Below are positions 46,136-57,908 of a DNA stretch of 64,000 nt, one piece after another. Under the pieces are notes generated by a model, which searched no databases, was not told the DNA's origin, and saw only the letters and a program-made list of their open reading frames with translations. The position numbers and the translations under genes are program-made. How positions within the stretch are numbered: the first letter of the stretch is position 1; each line of letters opens with the position of its first letter. Source of the stretch: Cynocephalus volans (taxonomy: Eukaryota; Chordata; Mammalia; Dermoptera; Cynocephalidae); NCBI RefSeq assembly GCF_027409185.1, contig NC_084467.1:82096501-82160500 (forward strand), read 5' to 3'.

Positions 46136-48212
46136 TGTAGTAGAAACTATACACGGTCACTGCATACACACTCTTTTGCATGTTTGGTATATTTTGCAAT
46201 AAAAAAGAAAAATGTGTAATTGAAAATACTGCACTGCAGAAACTATGCTTTAGATATGAGTGTTCAGGGAATAGAGAACTTTAGTGAATTCAGTTATTTT
46301 AGAAGCATACAGGATAAGAGTTTAAAAATTCTGCCACCTCTCTGAAAATATTTTATATCAAGCCTTATACATGATCTGTTCTTTAGAAATTTGTAGCTTA
46401 AAGACAAAAAGAAATCTTTTCTCAAGTGTGGCTTATCAAAGAACCCCATCACTTGCTCTCTTTGTACTCATAATGAAATTATTTCAGAAGTTAATCAGAT
46501 GTTTTTCTTTCTAAAAAGGTGGCTACTTAGTCTCTATATTCAGCTTGCAAGAGCATTTGCTAACAGCGAGAAGGATTTATGCTGTTGCATCCCATGGGGT
46601 TTTATCACTAGTTAGTAATCCATCTTTTTCAGTAGAATTTGTAGATTAGCAACACACAGTATTTCTATATCTAGTGTATCATAATGATTTGGTGTAAACA
46701 AGGATAGAATTCAGACAATAATCTATTTATTTTTTGGATAGTTTCCTCTGTCACTTCTTGATAATGAGCAGTATGGACTTAGGTGGTACTTTCCTCTTTG
46801 ATCTTGGCTGGTTTTAAGAGAAGTATTGTGTCAGGTCATGTCAGGCTTACTCAAAACCCTCCCATGTATGTTCATCTCACCAAGATCCTTATAGTGGAAG
46901 ATAAAGCATACTCAATTGGCATTCTGGTCCCAACACACTTCCATTTCAACATCTGTTATTCTTCTCCCCTGTTCATTCAGCTGTAGCTTGCTTATTCCGC
47001 TTCTTGCTCTTCCTGGAATATATCATGCAAGTGCAGGCCCAGTGTCTTAAACGTTTTAGCAGCTGAGCTAGTAACTGCACTAGATCTCCAAGTAAGTGAA
47101 AGTGCCTGGGATGTGGACAATTTTCCCAAAGTAATAGGCATGAGGGCCGAAGAAAAGCACACAGGTATTTATGGTAAAAATAGAGTTGAAGAATGAGGGA
47201 TTATTTTCTGATCGCTTCTCTTTTAGTGAAATAGCAAGCAAGAGAGTGAGATGGATAAGAGGAAGAAGCAGGAAGCAAAAGGGTGAGATGGACAGGATGT
47301 GGTACACATTTAAAGTAAAATAAGAAGGTGTGAGATATTTGGCTAGGCTAACGGGATAGTGAATGGATTCAGGCTAACTAGCATTAAAGCCCCTTTAGGC
47401 TAACAGATGTGAATTTCAAAGTATGACCAGTCAGCATGGTTCTTTCTTTTTTCCTTCCTTCCTTTCTTTTTTTTTTTTTCCTTTTTCTACCTTTCTTCAG
47501 CAGCATGAAGAAGGGTTGGTGAAAAATTGAATATAAAATCAGTGTTGAAATTTGGCAAAGCAAGAGAGGGTAAGGCCAGTGAGTATATTTGTAATCAGTG
47601 ATTATAATGATGGCTTATGGAATCCAAGCTGTATAAAGATGGAAATGAAGACAGGAGAGGGTGAGGGACAGCAGTGACATGTTAGGATTAATGGATTGCG
47701 GTCTCTGTGGGATCGAAAAATTATTGGACTTGGGGTATTGTGGGGAGTGGCGTTGACAGACAGGGGCTAGGCATCTGAGAATGAGATTCTTTAAATTTAT
47801 ATGGGCGTTTGGGGGTGGCATGTTGCAGTTTTTGCTAATGGCAATGGAGATGACTATGGAAGTGAGTTGCTGAGGAAGAGTGGAGGTAAAAGTCATAGAA
47901 AGAGAAGTCCAAGGATTGCTGTAGGGTATTGGAAGGATCATTTGGGTAGATTTTGAAGTCACTAAGAGCTTAATTAAAAAATGAATTAAAAATTTAAAAT
48001 TAAAGGGTATTACGTGAGTTCTCCAGATATACAGGTTTTCATCTATTTTTTAAAAACTAATAAGGCAACACCATGAGAAAGCAAGTCATAATAATGAAGT
48101 TGATTTTTTCAAAACTTTACAATATTCCTCAATTTACTTTGGGGGTAAATGTTGTTGACCTTGAATTGTAAATTGGTTTCTTAGCTCTATGAGATTTAAA
48201 CAAAAAGTTTCT
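46136..48212. other. Mostly unique; worn ancient repeat pieces
   Basis: A piece at about 46850-47045 (ACTCAAAACCCTCCCATG, TTCTTGCTCTTCCTGGAAT) resembles an ancient mammalian repeat. A T/C-rich simple tract is at 47440-47500. The frame at 47615-47962 on the minus strand has no domain and is low-complexity. No gene. Confidence 0.4.
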
Positions 48213-50035
48213 ACAGTCCATTTGAGTTAAAGAGAAAAATCAGTTGTGTTAGATCTTTAAAAATGTTTTTGGTAGTATTTGGTATTCAGAAGTGCTGGAG
48301 AAACTTTGGCAGAAAATCAGAGCCATAGAGTAAGCCCAAACTAGGACAGTAGAGTCATTATTCTGCTTTTTAGTAGAGAAAGTCTTTTTTAAACTGTGGT
48401 GACTCTTGGTGCTTTACCAAAAGTACTTTATTGGGACTTCATTTGGATGCAATGCTGTATCAAAGTGATTAGAAAAACAATGATTAATATTAAATAGTGA
48501 CTTCTAAAAAATTTTAACATTTTGTTGTATATTAGATAGTTATTTTAAATTAGATTATATTAAAGATATCATTATATAGATAAAAGTCAGAAGATTAAGT
48601 AAATGTATTACTTATTACCACATATCACTATACAGTGGAACCTTGGAGCAACATATAATTTATTTAAGTTATGCTGCATAGTGTGGACATAGTTGGTGCG
48701 GATGCCAGCATTAATTTAGAATATTTTCCTTGTGTTCCCAAGTGAATAAGGTAAAATAAACATTTTATAAAATTAAAAAGGAATGCCTGAAGGAAATAGA
48801 AAATAGCTTTCTTGAATTTAAATGTGAGATAAGATTTAAATTAGGACAGTCCATATGAGAAAGAAAAGTCAGTTGTGTTACATCTTTAAAAATGCTTTTT
48901 GGTAAAGCTTCTGCACAGCAAAAGAAACAATTAAAAGAGTTAAAAGACAACCAACTGAGTGGGAGAAAATATTTGCAAAATATACATCTGACAAAGGATT
49001 AATATCCAGAATATATAAGGAACTCAAACAACTTTACAAGAAGAAAACAAGCAACCCAATTAAAAAATGGGCAAAAGAGCTAAGTAGGCATTTCTCTAAG
49101 GAAGATATCCAAATGGCCAACAGACATATGAAAAAATGCTCAACATCACTCAGCATCCGGGAAATGCAAATCAAAACCACATTGAGATACCATCTAACCC
49201 CAGTTAGGATGGCTAAAATCCAAAAGACTATGAACGATAAATGCTGGCGAGGCTGCGGAGAAAAAGGAACTCTCATACATTGTTGGTGGGACTGCAAAAT
49301 GGTGCAGCCTCTATGGAAAATGGTATGGAGGTTCCTTAAACAATTGCAAATAGATCTACCATACGACCCAGCCATCCCACTGTTGGGAATATACCCAGAG
49401 GAATGGAAATCATCAAGTCGAAGGTATACCTGTTCCCCAATGTTCATCGCAGCACTCTTTACAATAGCCAAGAGTTGGAACCAGCCCAAATGCCCATCAT
49501 CAGATGAGTGGATACGGAAAATGTGGTACATCTACACAATGGAATACTACTCAGCTATAAAAACGAATGAAATACTGCCATTTGCAACAACATGGATGGA
49601 CCTTGAGAGAATTATATTAAGTGAAACAAGTCAGGCACAGAAAGAGAAATACCACATGTTCTCACTTATTGGAGGGAGCTAAAAATTAATATATAAATTC
49701 ACACACACACATACACACATACACACACAAACCAGGGGGGGGGGAGGAAGAAGATATAACAACCACAATTATTTGAAGTTGATACAACAAACAAACAGAA
49801 AGGACATTGTTGGGGGGGAGGGGGGAGGGAGAAGGGAGGGAGGTTTTGGTGATGGGGAGCATTAATCAGCTACAATGTATATCGACAAAATAAAATTTAA
49901 AAAAAAAAATAAATAAATAATTAAAAAAAAGATCATAAAAAAAAATAAAAATAAAAAAAAATAAAAATAAAAAAAATTTAAAAAAAAATGCTTTTTGGTA
50001 GTATTTGGTATTCAGAAGTGCTGGAGAAACTTCGT
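48213..50035 (+). repeat. ~95-bp direct repeat, second copy split by an L1
   Basis: Copy 1 (48213-48308) contains ACAGTCCATTTGAG, TCAGTTGTGTTAGATC, TTTTTGGTAGTATTTGGTAT and TCAGAAGTGCTGGAGAAAC. Copy 2 starts ACAGTCCATATGAG at about 48846 and reaches TTTTTGGTA at 48904. It continues with GTATTTGGTATTCAGAAGTG from 50001 to about 50035. The L1 at 48905-49983 sits in the middle. The pair is thus a local duplication older than the L1. Confidence 0.82.
48905..49983 (+). mobile_element. Young 5'-truncated L1
   Basis: Starts inside ORF2 at the codons for KSFCTAKET and includes the final 258 codons (open to SLIGGS, stop at 49680-49682), the 3' UTR and a long A-rich tail. Flanking AAAAATGCTTTTTGGTA (48888-48904 and 49984-50000) is a 17-bp target-site duplication. 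Compared with the L1 at 26732 the ORF2 segment differs by about one base and the 3' UTR by a few, so both came from nearly the same source recently. It is in sense orientation to FNBP1L and cannot encode an active enzyme. Confidence 0.96.
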
Positions 50036-50739
50036 TCAGCTTCATTCATTCAGTGGAGAATCTCTCACTGATGGAGAGATGCATTTCACTGAAGATGTGC
50101 TAAGAATGAATGTGTTGGAAAAGGAAGTGAGAGAACAATTAAGACCAGAAAGAAGTTGAACTCAGTTTTAATCTGAGATCAATTCATGAAATAATAGCAG
50201 TTCTGAAGGTAGAGAGAAGAGGAAAGTGTTAAGTTGCCTGTTTGATGACTTGATATCCTTCTTTATTTCTAATCCATAGATGGTTTCAGAATACTGTTTG
50301 TCTTTACTTCTTTATTTTGTCTTATCCTTTCCCCGACCTTTTCAACAGCCCAATGTGGAGTAGGGAGATGTGTGATATCAGGGTTTCAAACTGAAGAGAC
50401 TGGAGGTCTGAGATGTCATGACTTTGATTTCTTATATTTTAGTTTAGGAACGTCCTATCTTATATCTCTCATGCTTCTGGAGTTGTTTTGATCACTAATG
50501 GTATGACTGTTAAAGAGAGGCTGAATGACTTTTTATCAGGAATGTTGTAAACAGAGTTTAAGCATTGAATGCGTGTTTGGATTAGGAAATTTCTAACTTT
50601 GAGAATTTTAATTTGTTCCTTTCATTAAATTTCTCTGGTGACCAGCACATTTTTTCAGCCTTGTATTTCTTTCCTGGTGAAAGGAGTGCATTGTTTTTAG
50701 ATGATTACCCACTTGGATACTTAGAATATAAAACTGGCA
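50036..50739. other. No gene seen
   Basis: Intronic sequence with nothing assignable. Confidence 0.45.
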
Positions 50740-50870
50740 GGGACTTTAAGAGAATCTACCTCCATCCCCTTTTGGTTATAGCCACCTATGGGCAAGTCAT
50801 TTAAATATTCTGGGCATCAGTTTCCATATTTATAAAGCAAGGGGTCTAGGACCACTATTTATATTAATTA
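50740..50870 (-). mobile_element. MIR SINE remnant, minus strand
   Basis: ATGGGCAAGTCATTTAAATA, GGGCATCAGTTTCCATATTT and ATAAAGCAAGGGGTCTAGG are reverse-complement MIR words. Confidence 0.72.
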
Positions 50871-50929
50871 ATTACTAAACTTACTTACCAAGTAATGGTA
50901 TGTTGTAGTAGGAAAAAAAACAAAATTTG

Positions 50930-51090
50930 GAGTGAAAACATTGTGTGACTTTCGTAATTTCAGAAACTTAGTTTCTGCTTTTGTAAAATGCCCTCTCTAT
51001 TAATAAGGTTCGGTAGGTGACATTTAGTAATATATGTGAAAACACATTGTAAATTCCTAAGTACTGTACACATAGAGTGATTATTCAATC
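50930..51090 (-). mobile_element. MIR SINE remnant, minus strand
   Basis: TCAGAAACTTAGTTTCTGC, TTTTGTAAAATGCCCTC and CTAAGTACTGTACACATAG follow MIR in reverse. It is more worn than its neighbour. Confidence 0.55.
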
Positions 51091-51692
51091 AGCAATTAAG
51101 TAAGTGCCTTTTATGTGCAAGGCTGTCAGATGAAGTTCATTTTGTTTTGTCTTTTCTGGTTTTATCATTTACTGTCATTGAACCCCATAAATATACTTAA
51201 ATCAATGTGAATGAATGAACCTTTTCATTGGATTGTTTAGAAACACATGTAACAATGAAAAATAAACTTGTACTTTCTTATCTAATGTCCCTGGATTCAG
51301 AGTAGAGACCAACTTTATAATTGATGTTCTTTTGTTTCTTCTAAATTGATCTGTTTATGGTGGGTTTTGCTTAAAGGTGATTCAGGTAAAATATGTAGTA
51401 AAATCAAAGAATTTGAAGTGAACATTTGTTCACTGAATATTTAAATATTCAAGCATGAATCTTGTTTGGATTTTTTACTGTTTACTTTGCCTTTTTATTA
51501 TATATATGGATGTTGCTAAATTAGTTGCTAAATTTCTCTGTTCCTTTCAAAATTTAAATCATTCAGATTTGAATGTTTAGAGTTTGTGATATTTATACTG
51601 GTTTTAATATATTGCAGTTAATATGTCTAGTTGAAAACCCAGATGTGTTATTCAATGGATTAAATAAAATTTGTGTGAAAAATAAAAAATGC
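51091..51692. other. No gene seen
   Basis: AT-rich intron; nothing recognisable. Confidence 0.45.
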
Positions 51693-51781
51693 AGGCTGGC
51701 CTGTTAGCTTGGTCGGTTAGAGTGCAGCATTGTAACACCAAGGTCAAGGGTTTGGATCCCCATACTGGCCAGCCATGAAAA
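51693..51781 (+). mobile_element. tRNA-Ile-derived SINE, monomer, well preserved
   Basis: GGCTGGCCTGTTAGCTTGGT (A-box side), CGGTTAGAGTGCAGCATTGT (anticodon arm), GGGTTTGGATCCCCATACTG (B box and T-stem) and GGCCAGCC. The A-run follows directly. AAAAAATGC at 51684-51692 and 51782-51790 is a short target-site duplication. It is the best single-unit example of tRNA-Ile resemblance in the window. Confidence 0.92.
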
Positions 51782-51790
51782 AAAAAATGC

Positions 51791-53398
51791 TTCTTTTGTA
51801 TTCAACAAATTATAGCATTAAATCTGTATTTGACATTAATTCTTATTTGATGTTTATGGATTTACCATTTGAGATTAAAAGAAAACATTTACAGTATGGC
51901 TATATAAGGTGATAGTATTTTTAATTTTTTATTTCAAGGCTTCTATGTTTTAGAGGTACTTTTTTTCTCCAAGTCAGATTCCCCCCTGTGGTTACAAAGC
52001 AGGGACATGTTTTCACTTGTAGGCAAACGTATATATTTTACCTTTATGCTGTTTTTTAAAGCTTAATACTAGTTTTTAAAGCTGGCTTTTATTTGGCATC
52101 TATTTATTTTAAAAGTATATTAAAACCTTTGTCAAATATATTTAACCCAATTATTGGCTTCTCTTATGTTTTCTATTTGTACAGTTGTCCAGTGCTGTTT
52201 TTGAGTATTTTAAATCAACTTAACAATTAAGAATTGTATCCATATGTACAATTTATATTTGTCAATTAAAAAATAAATTTAAAATCTTAAAAAAGAACTG
52301 CATCGAAAGAGATTTTATAGCTGGTAACTTAACCTTCAGCAACTGAAAAATGAAATTTTGACCATTCTTTCTCAATATTCTGATTAATTGAGCTTTTATA
52401 CATTTATGGTATAAAAATGTTGTGGTGACCAACTCTAAAAATACCTTTTGGACAGCTCATACATAGATACACCAAGATTCTATCCAGTGGAATTATAGGG
52501 TGAATGATTTTGGGTATTGAGGAAAATAGGAATGACATTTTAAAAAAAGTCTGACACAGGTCTTAGACATCAAATCCTTTAGATGATTTAATTTTTCTTT
52601 GGGAATCCCGAAAGATCTCTTAAGTAGACATAGTGGAATATGTAAATTTGGAGCAATGTATTCTTCATTTAATTTGGGAGGTGGACCAAAAAAACCCGTG
52701 TAATTCTGTATGGGTGTCAGAGATGGGAGAGATAAAAAAAAAAAAAGACCATATCAGTAGGATAGTAATGACTGATATAGATCAGATAAAGGATAATGCA
52801 TTATTTAAAGCAGGGGTCTTCAAAGAAGAGTGCACAGGATGATCCACTGAGATAAGGAGAAAAGAGCTTAGAGCTTCTATTTACATGTGTTATCTAACAA
52901 ATAAGAAATATGACACTTTACTAGTATTTAAAGTATGAATTGACACTGGTTTCTTGGACTTAAAAAGTTTTCTATGAAGAAACCATGGGTGAAATATAAT
53001 ACTAGAATGTGAGCACAAACAATAAGAAATGCCAGGCTGGTGATGCTTCTCATCATAATATGTTAGAGAAAAAAAATATAAACAATGTTTATTAACAAAG
53101 AAAAGAAATACAATGGCTGTATAATCATATGGACTAGAGGTGTCCTCCCTCCAAGAAATCATTGGGGAGATTATTTGAAATATGGCCACTGATCTGTTAC
53201 TGTTAGTAATGAAGATTGCCCTGAGAATATTTTGTTCCTTATGAGATTAGATAATAGTATGAAGCCATTATAATTGTCGAGAGTTTAAAAAAATAAGAAT
53301 CTAGACCATAACCTCTGCAGTTTTTAGTGATGTTGAAAGTCATGTGATAACCAGTCAAGACTACCAAATTTCACTAAATTTATTGATAAATGTTTGGA
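51791..53398. other. No gene seen
   Basis: AT-rich intron; an A-run at about 52735-52746 is the only simple feature. No exon or named repeat. Confidence 0.45.
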
Positions 53399-53620
53399 AG
53401 CCTATTTTTAAAAATTGTGGTAAAATATAGATAACATTAAATTTACTATTTTAAGTGTGCAATTCAGTGGCATTAAGCACATTGGTTGTGCAATCATCCC
53501 CACCATCCATCTCTAAAGCTTTTTTCATTTCCCTAAATTGAAACTCTGTAATCAGTAAACAATACCTCCCCATTTCTTCCTCTTCCCAGCCCCTGGTAAC
53601 CACCATTCTACTTCCTTCAT
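53399..53620 (-). mobile_element. Ancient L1 3'UTR fragment, minus strand
   Basis: AAAAATTGTGGTAAAATATA, TTAAGTGTGCAATTCAGTGG, AACAATACCTCCCCATTTC and TGGTAACCACCATTCTAC are the antisense of an ancient L1 3' UTR. The same words recur at 53890 and 63550. Confidence 0.78.
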
Positions 53621-53840
53621 TATGCTAGTTGAAACATGCCAGTCACCAACGACGGCATATTGTGGAATTCCATTTACATGAAATGTCCAGAATAGGTAAA
53701 TCTATGCAGACAGATTAGTGGTTTCCTGAGGCTGGGGTTAAAAAAGGGGACATAGGGAGTGACTCCTAATGGGTATTGGCTTTCCTTCTGGGGAGATGAA
53801 AAGTCATAGTAAATAGGTCGGTGGTTGCAGGGGTAAGGGT
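53621..53840 (+). mobile_element. Ancient L1 fragment, plus strand
   Basis: TTCCATTTACATGAAATGTC and GGTTTCCTGAGGCTGGGG are sense-strand L1 3' wording. It lies between two antisense pieces. Confidence 0.55.
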
Positions 53841-53884
53841 ATGAATAGGTGAAGCACAGGGGTTTTGGGGAGGCAAGGAAAGTA

Positions 53885-54375
53885 ATTTTTTTGTTGTTGT
53901 GGTAAAATACACATAAAATTTACCATCTTAATCACTTTCAAGTGTACAGTTTGGTGGTATTAAGTACATTCACACTGCTGTGCAACCATCACCACTGTCC
54001 ATCTCCAAAACTCTTTTCATCTTGCAAAAGTACAACTCCGTGTCCATTAAGCAATACCTCCCCATTCCTGCCTTTCCCGCAACACCTGGTATCCACCATC
54101 CTACAAACTTCTGTGTGATTTTGACTACTCCAGGTACCTTATGTAAGTGGAATCAGACAGTATTTGTCTTTTTGTGACTGGCTTATTTCACTTAACATCC
54201 TCACAGTTCAGCTATGTTTTGTAGCATATGTCAGAATTTCCTTCCTTTTAAAGGCTAAATAGTATTCCATTCTACGTATATAACACATTTTGTTTACCTA
54301 TTCGTCTGTTGATGGACAAGTGGATTGTTTCACCTTTTGTCTATTGTGAATAATGCTACTATGAACATGAGTGTA
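53885..54375 (-). mobile_element. Ancient L1 3' fragment, minus strand
   Basis: GTGGTAAAATACACATAAAA, CACTGCTGTGCAACCATCAC, AAGTGGAATCAGACAGTATT and TTCGTCTGTTGATGGACAAG run antisense from the 3' UTR into ORF2. Confidence 0.8.
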
Positions 54376-55179
54376 CTGGAAGCCTCTTTTGAAATTTCAA
54401 ACTTAATGGGAAAAGACAGCACACTATTAGAGATATACTTGCTGAAAGGAAAAACTTCCTTCTGACACCAAATGTGTTGGTTTTTTCCATATTAGCAGCC
54501 AGTTCTCCAACTTTCTGAACATAAGCTAGGTGTCTTAAAAATTGCTTCAATTCTGTCACCCATGGTTAGCACAGATCTCAGAGGTTAGGGACTCAGTCCC
54601 ACAAGACTGCCCCCACTTCAGACACCAATTCCACGTCTATGGCTTCTGGTACTTCTGATTGACTTGGCTAAAAATTGGGGGTTCCTATGACTCCCTCTTC
54701 AGCTTTGATAATTGGCTATAAGGGCTCACAGAACGCAGGGTAACACTTTATTTACTATTACTTGTCTATTATAAATGATATTATAAAGGATACAGATGAA
54801 CAGCCAGATGAAGAAGTACATAGGTCAAGGTTGGGAAAGGTCCAGAGCATAGGAACTTCTGTCCCTGTGGAGTTGTCATGTAACACCCTTCAAGCATATG
54901 GGTGTGTTCACCAACTCAGAAGCTCTCTGAACCTTTTGTTTAGGGTTTGTGTGGAGGTTCTGTTTTGTAGGCATGATGATTGAATCATTGGCCATTGGGG
55001 ATTGAACACAAAATCTTCAGCACCCTTCCACTCCCCAGGAGGTTGTTGGAGGGGTGCTGAAAGTCTCAACCCTCTAATCACACGATTGGTTTCTCTGGCA
55101 TCCAGCCCCACCCCCTTGCCCCGCATCCTCCAAGAGTCACCTCATTAGCGTAAACTCAGGTATGGTCAAAGGGAGATTA
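54376..55179. other. No gene seen
   Basis: Moderate-GC intronic sequence. 54560-55140 has the composition of a worn LTR-type insertion, but I could not find ends or family words. Confidence 0.35.
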
Positions 55180-55489
55180 CAATCATCCCTTAATTTGGAG
55201 GGTTGGTTCTGAGAACCCCGCAGACAACCAGAATCCATGGATGCTCAAGTCTCTAATATAAAATGGTGTAGCACTTGCATGCAACCTATACATATCCTCC
55301 TGTGTACTTCGAATACTCTCTAGATTACTTATAATACCTAATATGATGTACAATGATATGTGAGTAGTTTTTGTACTATATTTTTAAAGTTTGTGTTTTT
55401 TTATTGTTGTTATTATTTTTTATTATTTTTTTTTTCCTGAATATTTTGTATCTGTGGTTGGTTGAATCCGAAATGCAGAGGGCTGACTA
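55180..55489 (-). mobile_element. Tigger-type (pogo) DNA transposon MITE
   Basis: CAATCATCCCTTAATTTGG at the left and AAATGCAGAGGGCTGAC at the right are diverged terminal inverted repeats. The interior contains AGAATCCATGGATGCTCAAG, AATATAAAATGGTGTAGC, TCTAGATTACTTATAATACC and TGTGGTTGGTTGAATCCG, standard words of this group. Confidence 0.75.
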
Positions 55490-56609
55490 TAGTATGAATA
55501 ACAAAAGATGCTTCTGTCCCATCAGGAGAATTCCAAGGGTTTTAGAATAAGCTCAGTGCCAGGAACCTGGGGCAGAAACTATGTATATGTGTATACACAC
55601 ACACTTTTTTTTAAGGCAAGAGTACATTTTATTACTTTATATATTAATATCAAATATATTTCTTATGTCACACTTGCTCTTCCTTTTGTGGTAAAAATGG
55701 TGATGTGTGTAAAACAACATGGTGACAAACTAAATTATGTCAACAGATACTGTTAGAAGGCACAGAAAACATCTCTAAAGAAATATTTTTTAGGAAAAAT
55801 TACAAACTAAAAGTTTGCCATACAGTTTGATTAGAGTATAGATGTTTCTAACATTTTTCAGCTTATAGTGTTGCTAGATTCTGTTTCAGTAATGAAGTAT
55901 ATTTAGGACTACTTTTTTGTTAACCACTAAAAGAAAGATGTGTAGATGAATATTATTCTCAACAGTAAGTGACTTGTACAAGAATAACATTTTATGATAA
56001 AAGCACGTAATAACCACTGATAAAGTAGCATATTTACTGGAAAAAAATGAAGGAATATTGTTTCAACTTCAGAATGTCCTTTTTGAAATTGTTTTTTGTT
56101 CAAAGTTTTTCATTTGAAAGAGTATTCCAATTTATAATGGGACATATTATACAGATTAAGTTTACTGAGCAGTGCATTTTCTTGGCTGTATTCAAATCTA
56201 TTTTGTAAGCCATATGATAATCAGAAAGTTGCTTGGAAGAATAGAATTAGAGGATTAACACCAAATTGTGATGGCCTGTTGAATTCTATCTCTGCTGTTA
56301 GAATTTGTCTTAAGGAGTAGACTTTTAAAATGATCTAAGGTGGAGAAACAGATAAAAGTCAAAAAAGATGTTACATCTGTAAATAACAAATGTGATTAAA
56401 CTATGGGTGATTAAAAAAACTTGGAAAATATAGAAAGGAATGATATTTGAATATTTTGTCAACATTGTAGACTTTGGTATGTGAGAGAGAGAGAGCACCT
56501 AAGTTATTAGTCAATTTGTATATTATTCTTAAAGGAAGGGAAATGATGGTTTCTCTGGCTAAAGGAGGAAGGGAATATTTTTGAGGATTGGAAGAGCCTT
56601 GAAGGACAG
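55490..56609. other. No gene seen
   Basis: AT-rich intron. Nothing recognisable. Confidence 0.45.
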
Positions 56610-56800
56610 TGATACTCTTATATGTTAGTGTCATGTTTACTGTGTTGCAGAACACTCTTAATAACATCACCACAATCCTATGAGGTGGGCGATGGGACTC
56701 CCATTTTAAGATGGAAAAAAGTTCAAAGAGCCTTGGAAAACTTGTCCAGTGTCAAACATCTGGTAAATGGTGGATCCCAGAATTTGAACTCAAGTATATT
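56610..56800 (+). mobile_element. MIR SINE remnant
   Basis: ACAATCCTATGAGGTGGGCG, CCATTTTAAGATGGAAAAAA and GGATCCCAGAATTTGAACTC follow MIR order. Confidence 0.72.
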
Positions 56801-57270
56801 TTATTTTGTTCACCTAAACAATTCTTCACTGAGTGTATGCTATGATGCCAATCATGGTGCTAATCATGGTGCTTAGGCCTTGAGAGTTCAAAGGTGAATA
56901 ATGCATGGTTCCGGCCCTCAATATAGTATGGCAAGTGAACATGGTAATAATTTTAGGGAGCCTTGGAGACCTAGAGGAAGACCATTTATTCCAGTCTGAG
57001 GGTTTAGGACCATTTTCTGGAGGACATAGTGATTACATTGAATCTCAAAGCAGGAATAAGAGTTAATTGCAAAAAGGTGGCCGGGGGAACTATGTGGGTA
57101 AAGACATTCAGGCATAAAGTAGCACGATTTATGCCTAGGAACCTATTTCTGGGTCTTAAAAGGTGACGTAGATAGGGACTAGCAGAAAGGTCTAGGTTTT
57201 TCTTTATACCTCATTGTTTGTCCATACAAATATCAGAAGCTGGTTAAAATACTTGTGGGTAAACTTTGAG

Positions 57271-57304
57271 ATTTTTTCAATGCATTTTTACCTTCTTTTT
57301 CTAG
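57271..57304 (+). promoter_or_regulatory. FNBP1L: Splice acceptor tract of FNBP1L exon 2
   Basis: A pyrimidine-rich run (ATTTTTTCAATGC, then TACCTTCTTTTTCTAG) ends in AG at 57304. It is a strong match to the 3' splice-site consensus. Confidence 0.9.
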
Positions 57305-57420
57305 GATCAGTTCGACAGCTTAGACAAGCATACACAATGGGGAATTGACTTCTTGGAAAGATATGCCAAATTTGTAAAAGAGAGGATAGAAATTGAACAG
57401 AACTATGCGAAACAATTGAG
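57305..57420 (+). CDS. FNBP1L: FNBP1L coding exon 2 (start of F-BAR domain)
   Basis: The 116-nt exon runs from a phase-0 acceptor to a GTAAGT donor at 57421. It encodes 38 codons plus two bases (AG) of an Arg or Ser codon; family identity favours Arg. The peptide starts [20 protein letters not shown] and ends [22 protein letters not shown] and [12 protein letters not shown] distinguish FNBP1L/Toca-1 from FNBP1. The segment is the first helix of the F-BAR domain, which dimerises and binds acidic curved membrane. The next exon should begin with a base completing Arg, then the codons for the NLVKKY region; it is not in the remaining 6.6 kb, as far as I can see. The frame is open and shows no damage. 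Confidence 0.95.
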
Positions 57421-57820
57421 GTAAGTTAAATTTTTTTCAGTTCTTAGAAATGAAATTACATGTTTAAACACTTGAATACTAGATAAATGTGGTATTTTGG
57501 AGGTTAAATTCTATGTTTTTCATCAGAAGTAGATTGTTTTAATGATTGATTTAATTGAATCATTGCCTAGTACCACAAGGAATATTGGCTGGCTAGGTCA
57601 TGAGTAGCTTTTATTCCAGAAAGACACTTAAAAATCCTAAAATCAGGGAGCAGAATGCCAGGAAAAAGTAATACCAGGGTATTATTTTGTGTTTTACATT
57701 TTCATTCCTCTAACGTTTTGCTTTAGTAATCTTTCCAAAGCATTGAACATTTCTTCAGAGTTTCTAAGACTTGGAAATTGAGTGTGTGCTGAGCTGAGTG
57801 TCTTTCTATCAACATTCAGA

Positions 57821-57908
57821 TACATGAGGGTACTTCAAAAAATTCATGGAAAGAGTCACATTATGTTTTAATTCTATTTTTCCATAAACTTTTTGAAGTA
57901 CCCTTGTA
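57821..57908. mobile_element. Palindromic MITE copy 2
   Basis: GAGGGTACTTCAAAAAATTC and CTTTTTGAAGTACCCTTGTA are inverted ends of an almost perfect 88-bp palindrome. The outermost bases are TA on both sides, as for Tc1/mariner insertions. It sits 400 bp after exon 2 and has no coding content. Confidence 0.85.

Larger units (their letters stand above)
6560..57304 (+). other. FNBP1L: FNBP1L intron 1 (50,745 bp)
   Basis: Bounded by GTGAGT at 6560 and by a pyrimidine-rich tract ending TTTTTCTAG at 57304. No third exon-like segment in frame with the F-BAR domain was found between them. Much of the intron is recognisable transposon sequence, listed individually. Both young L1s in it point in the sense direction. 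Confidence 0.9.

Noticed and set aside
51693..51770. Functional tRNA-Ile gene
   Set aside because: Stem pairs are lost, an A-tail follows immediately and a target-site duplication is present, so it is a SINE. The same applies to the other tRNA-like units.
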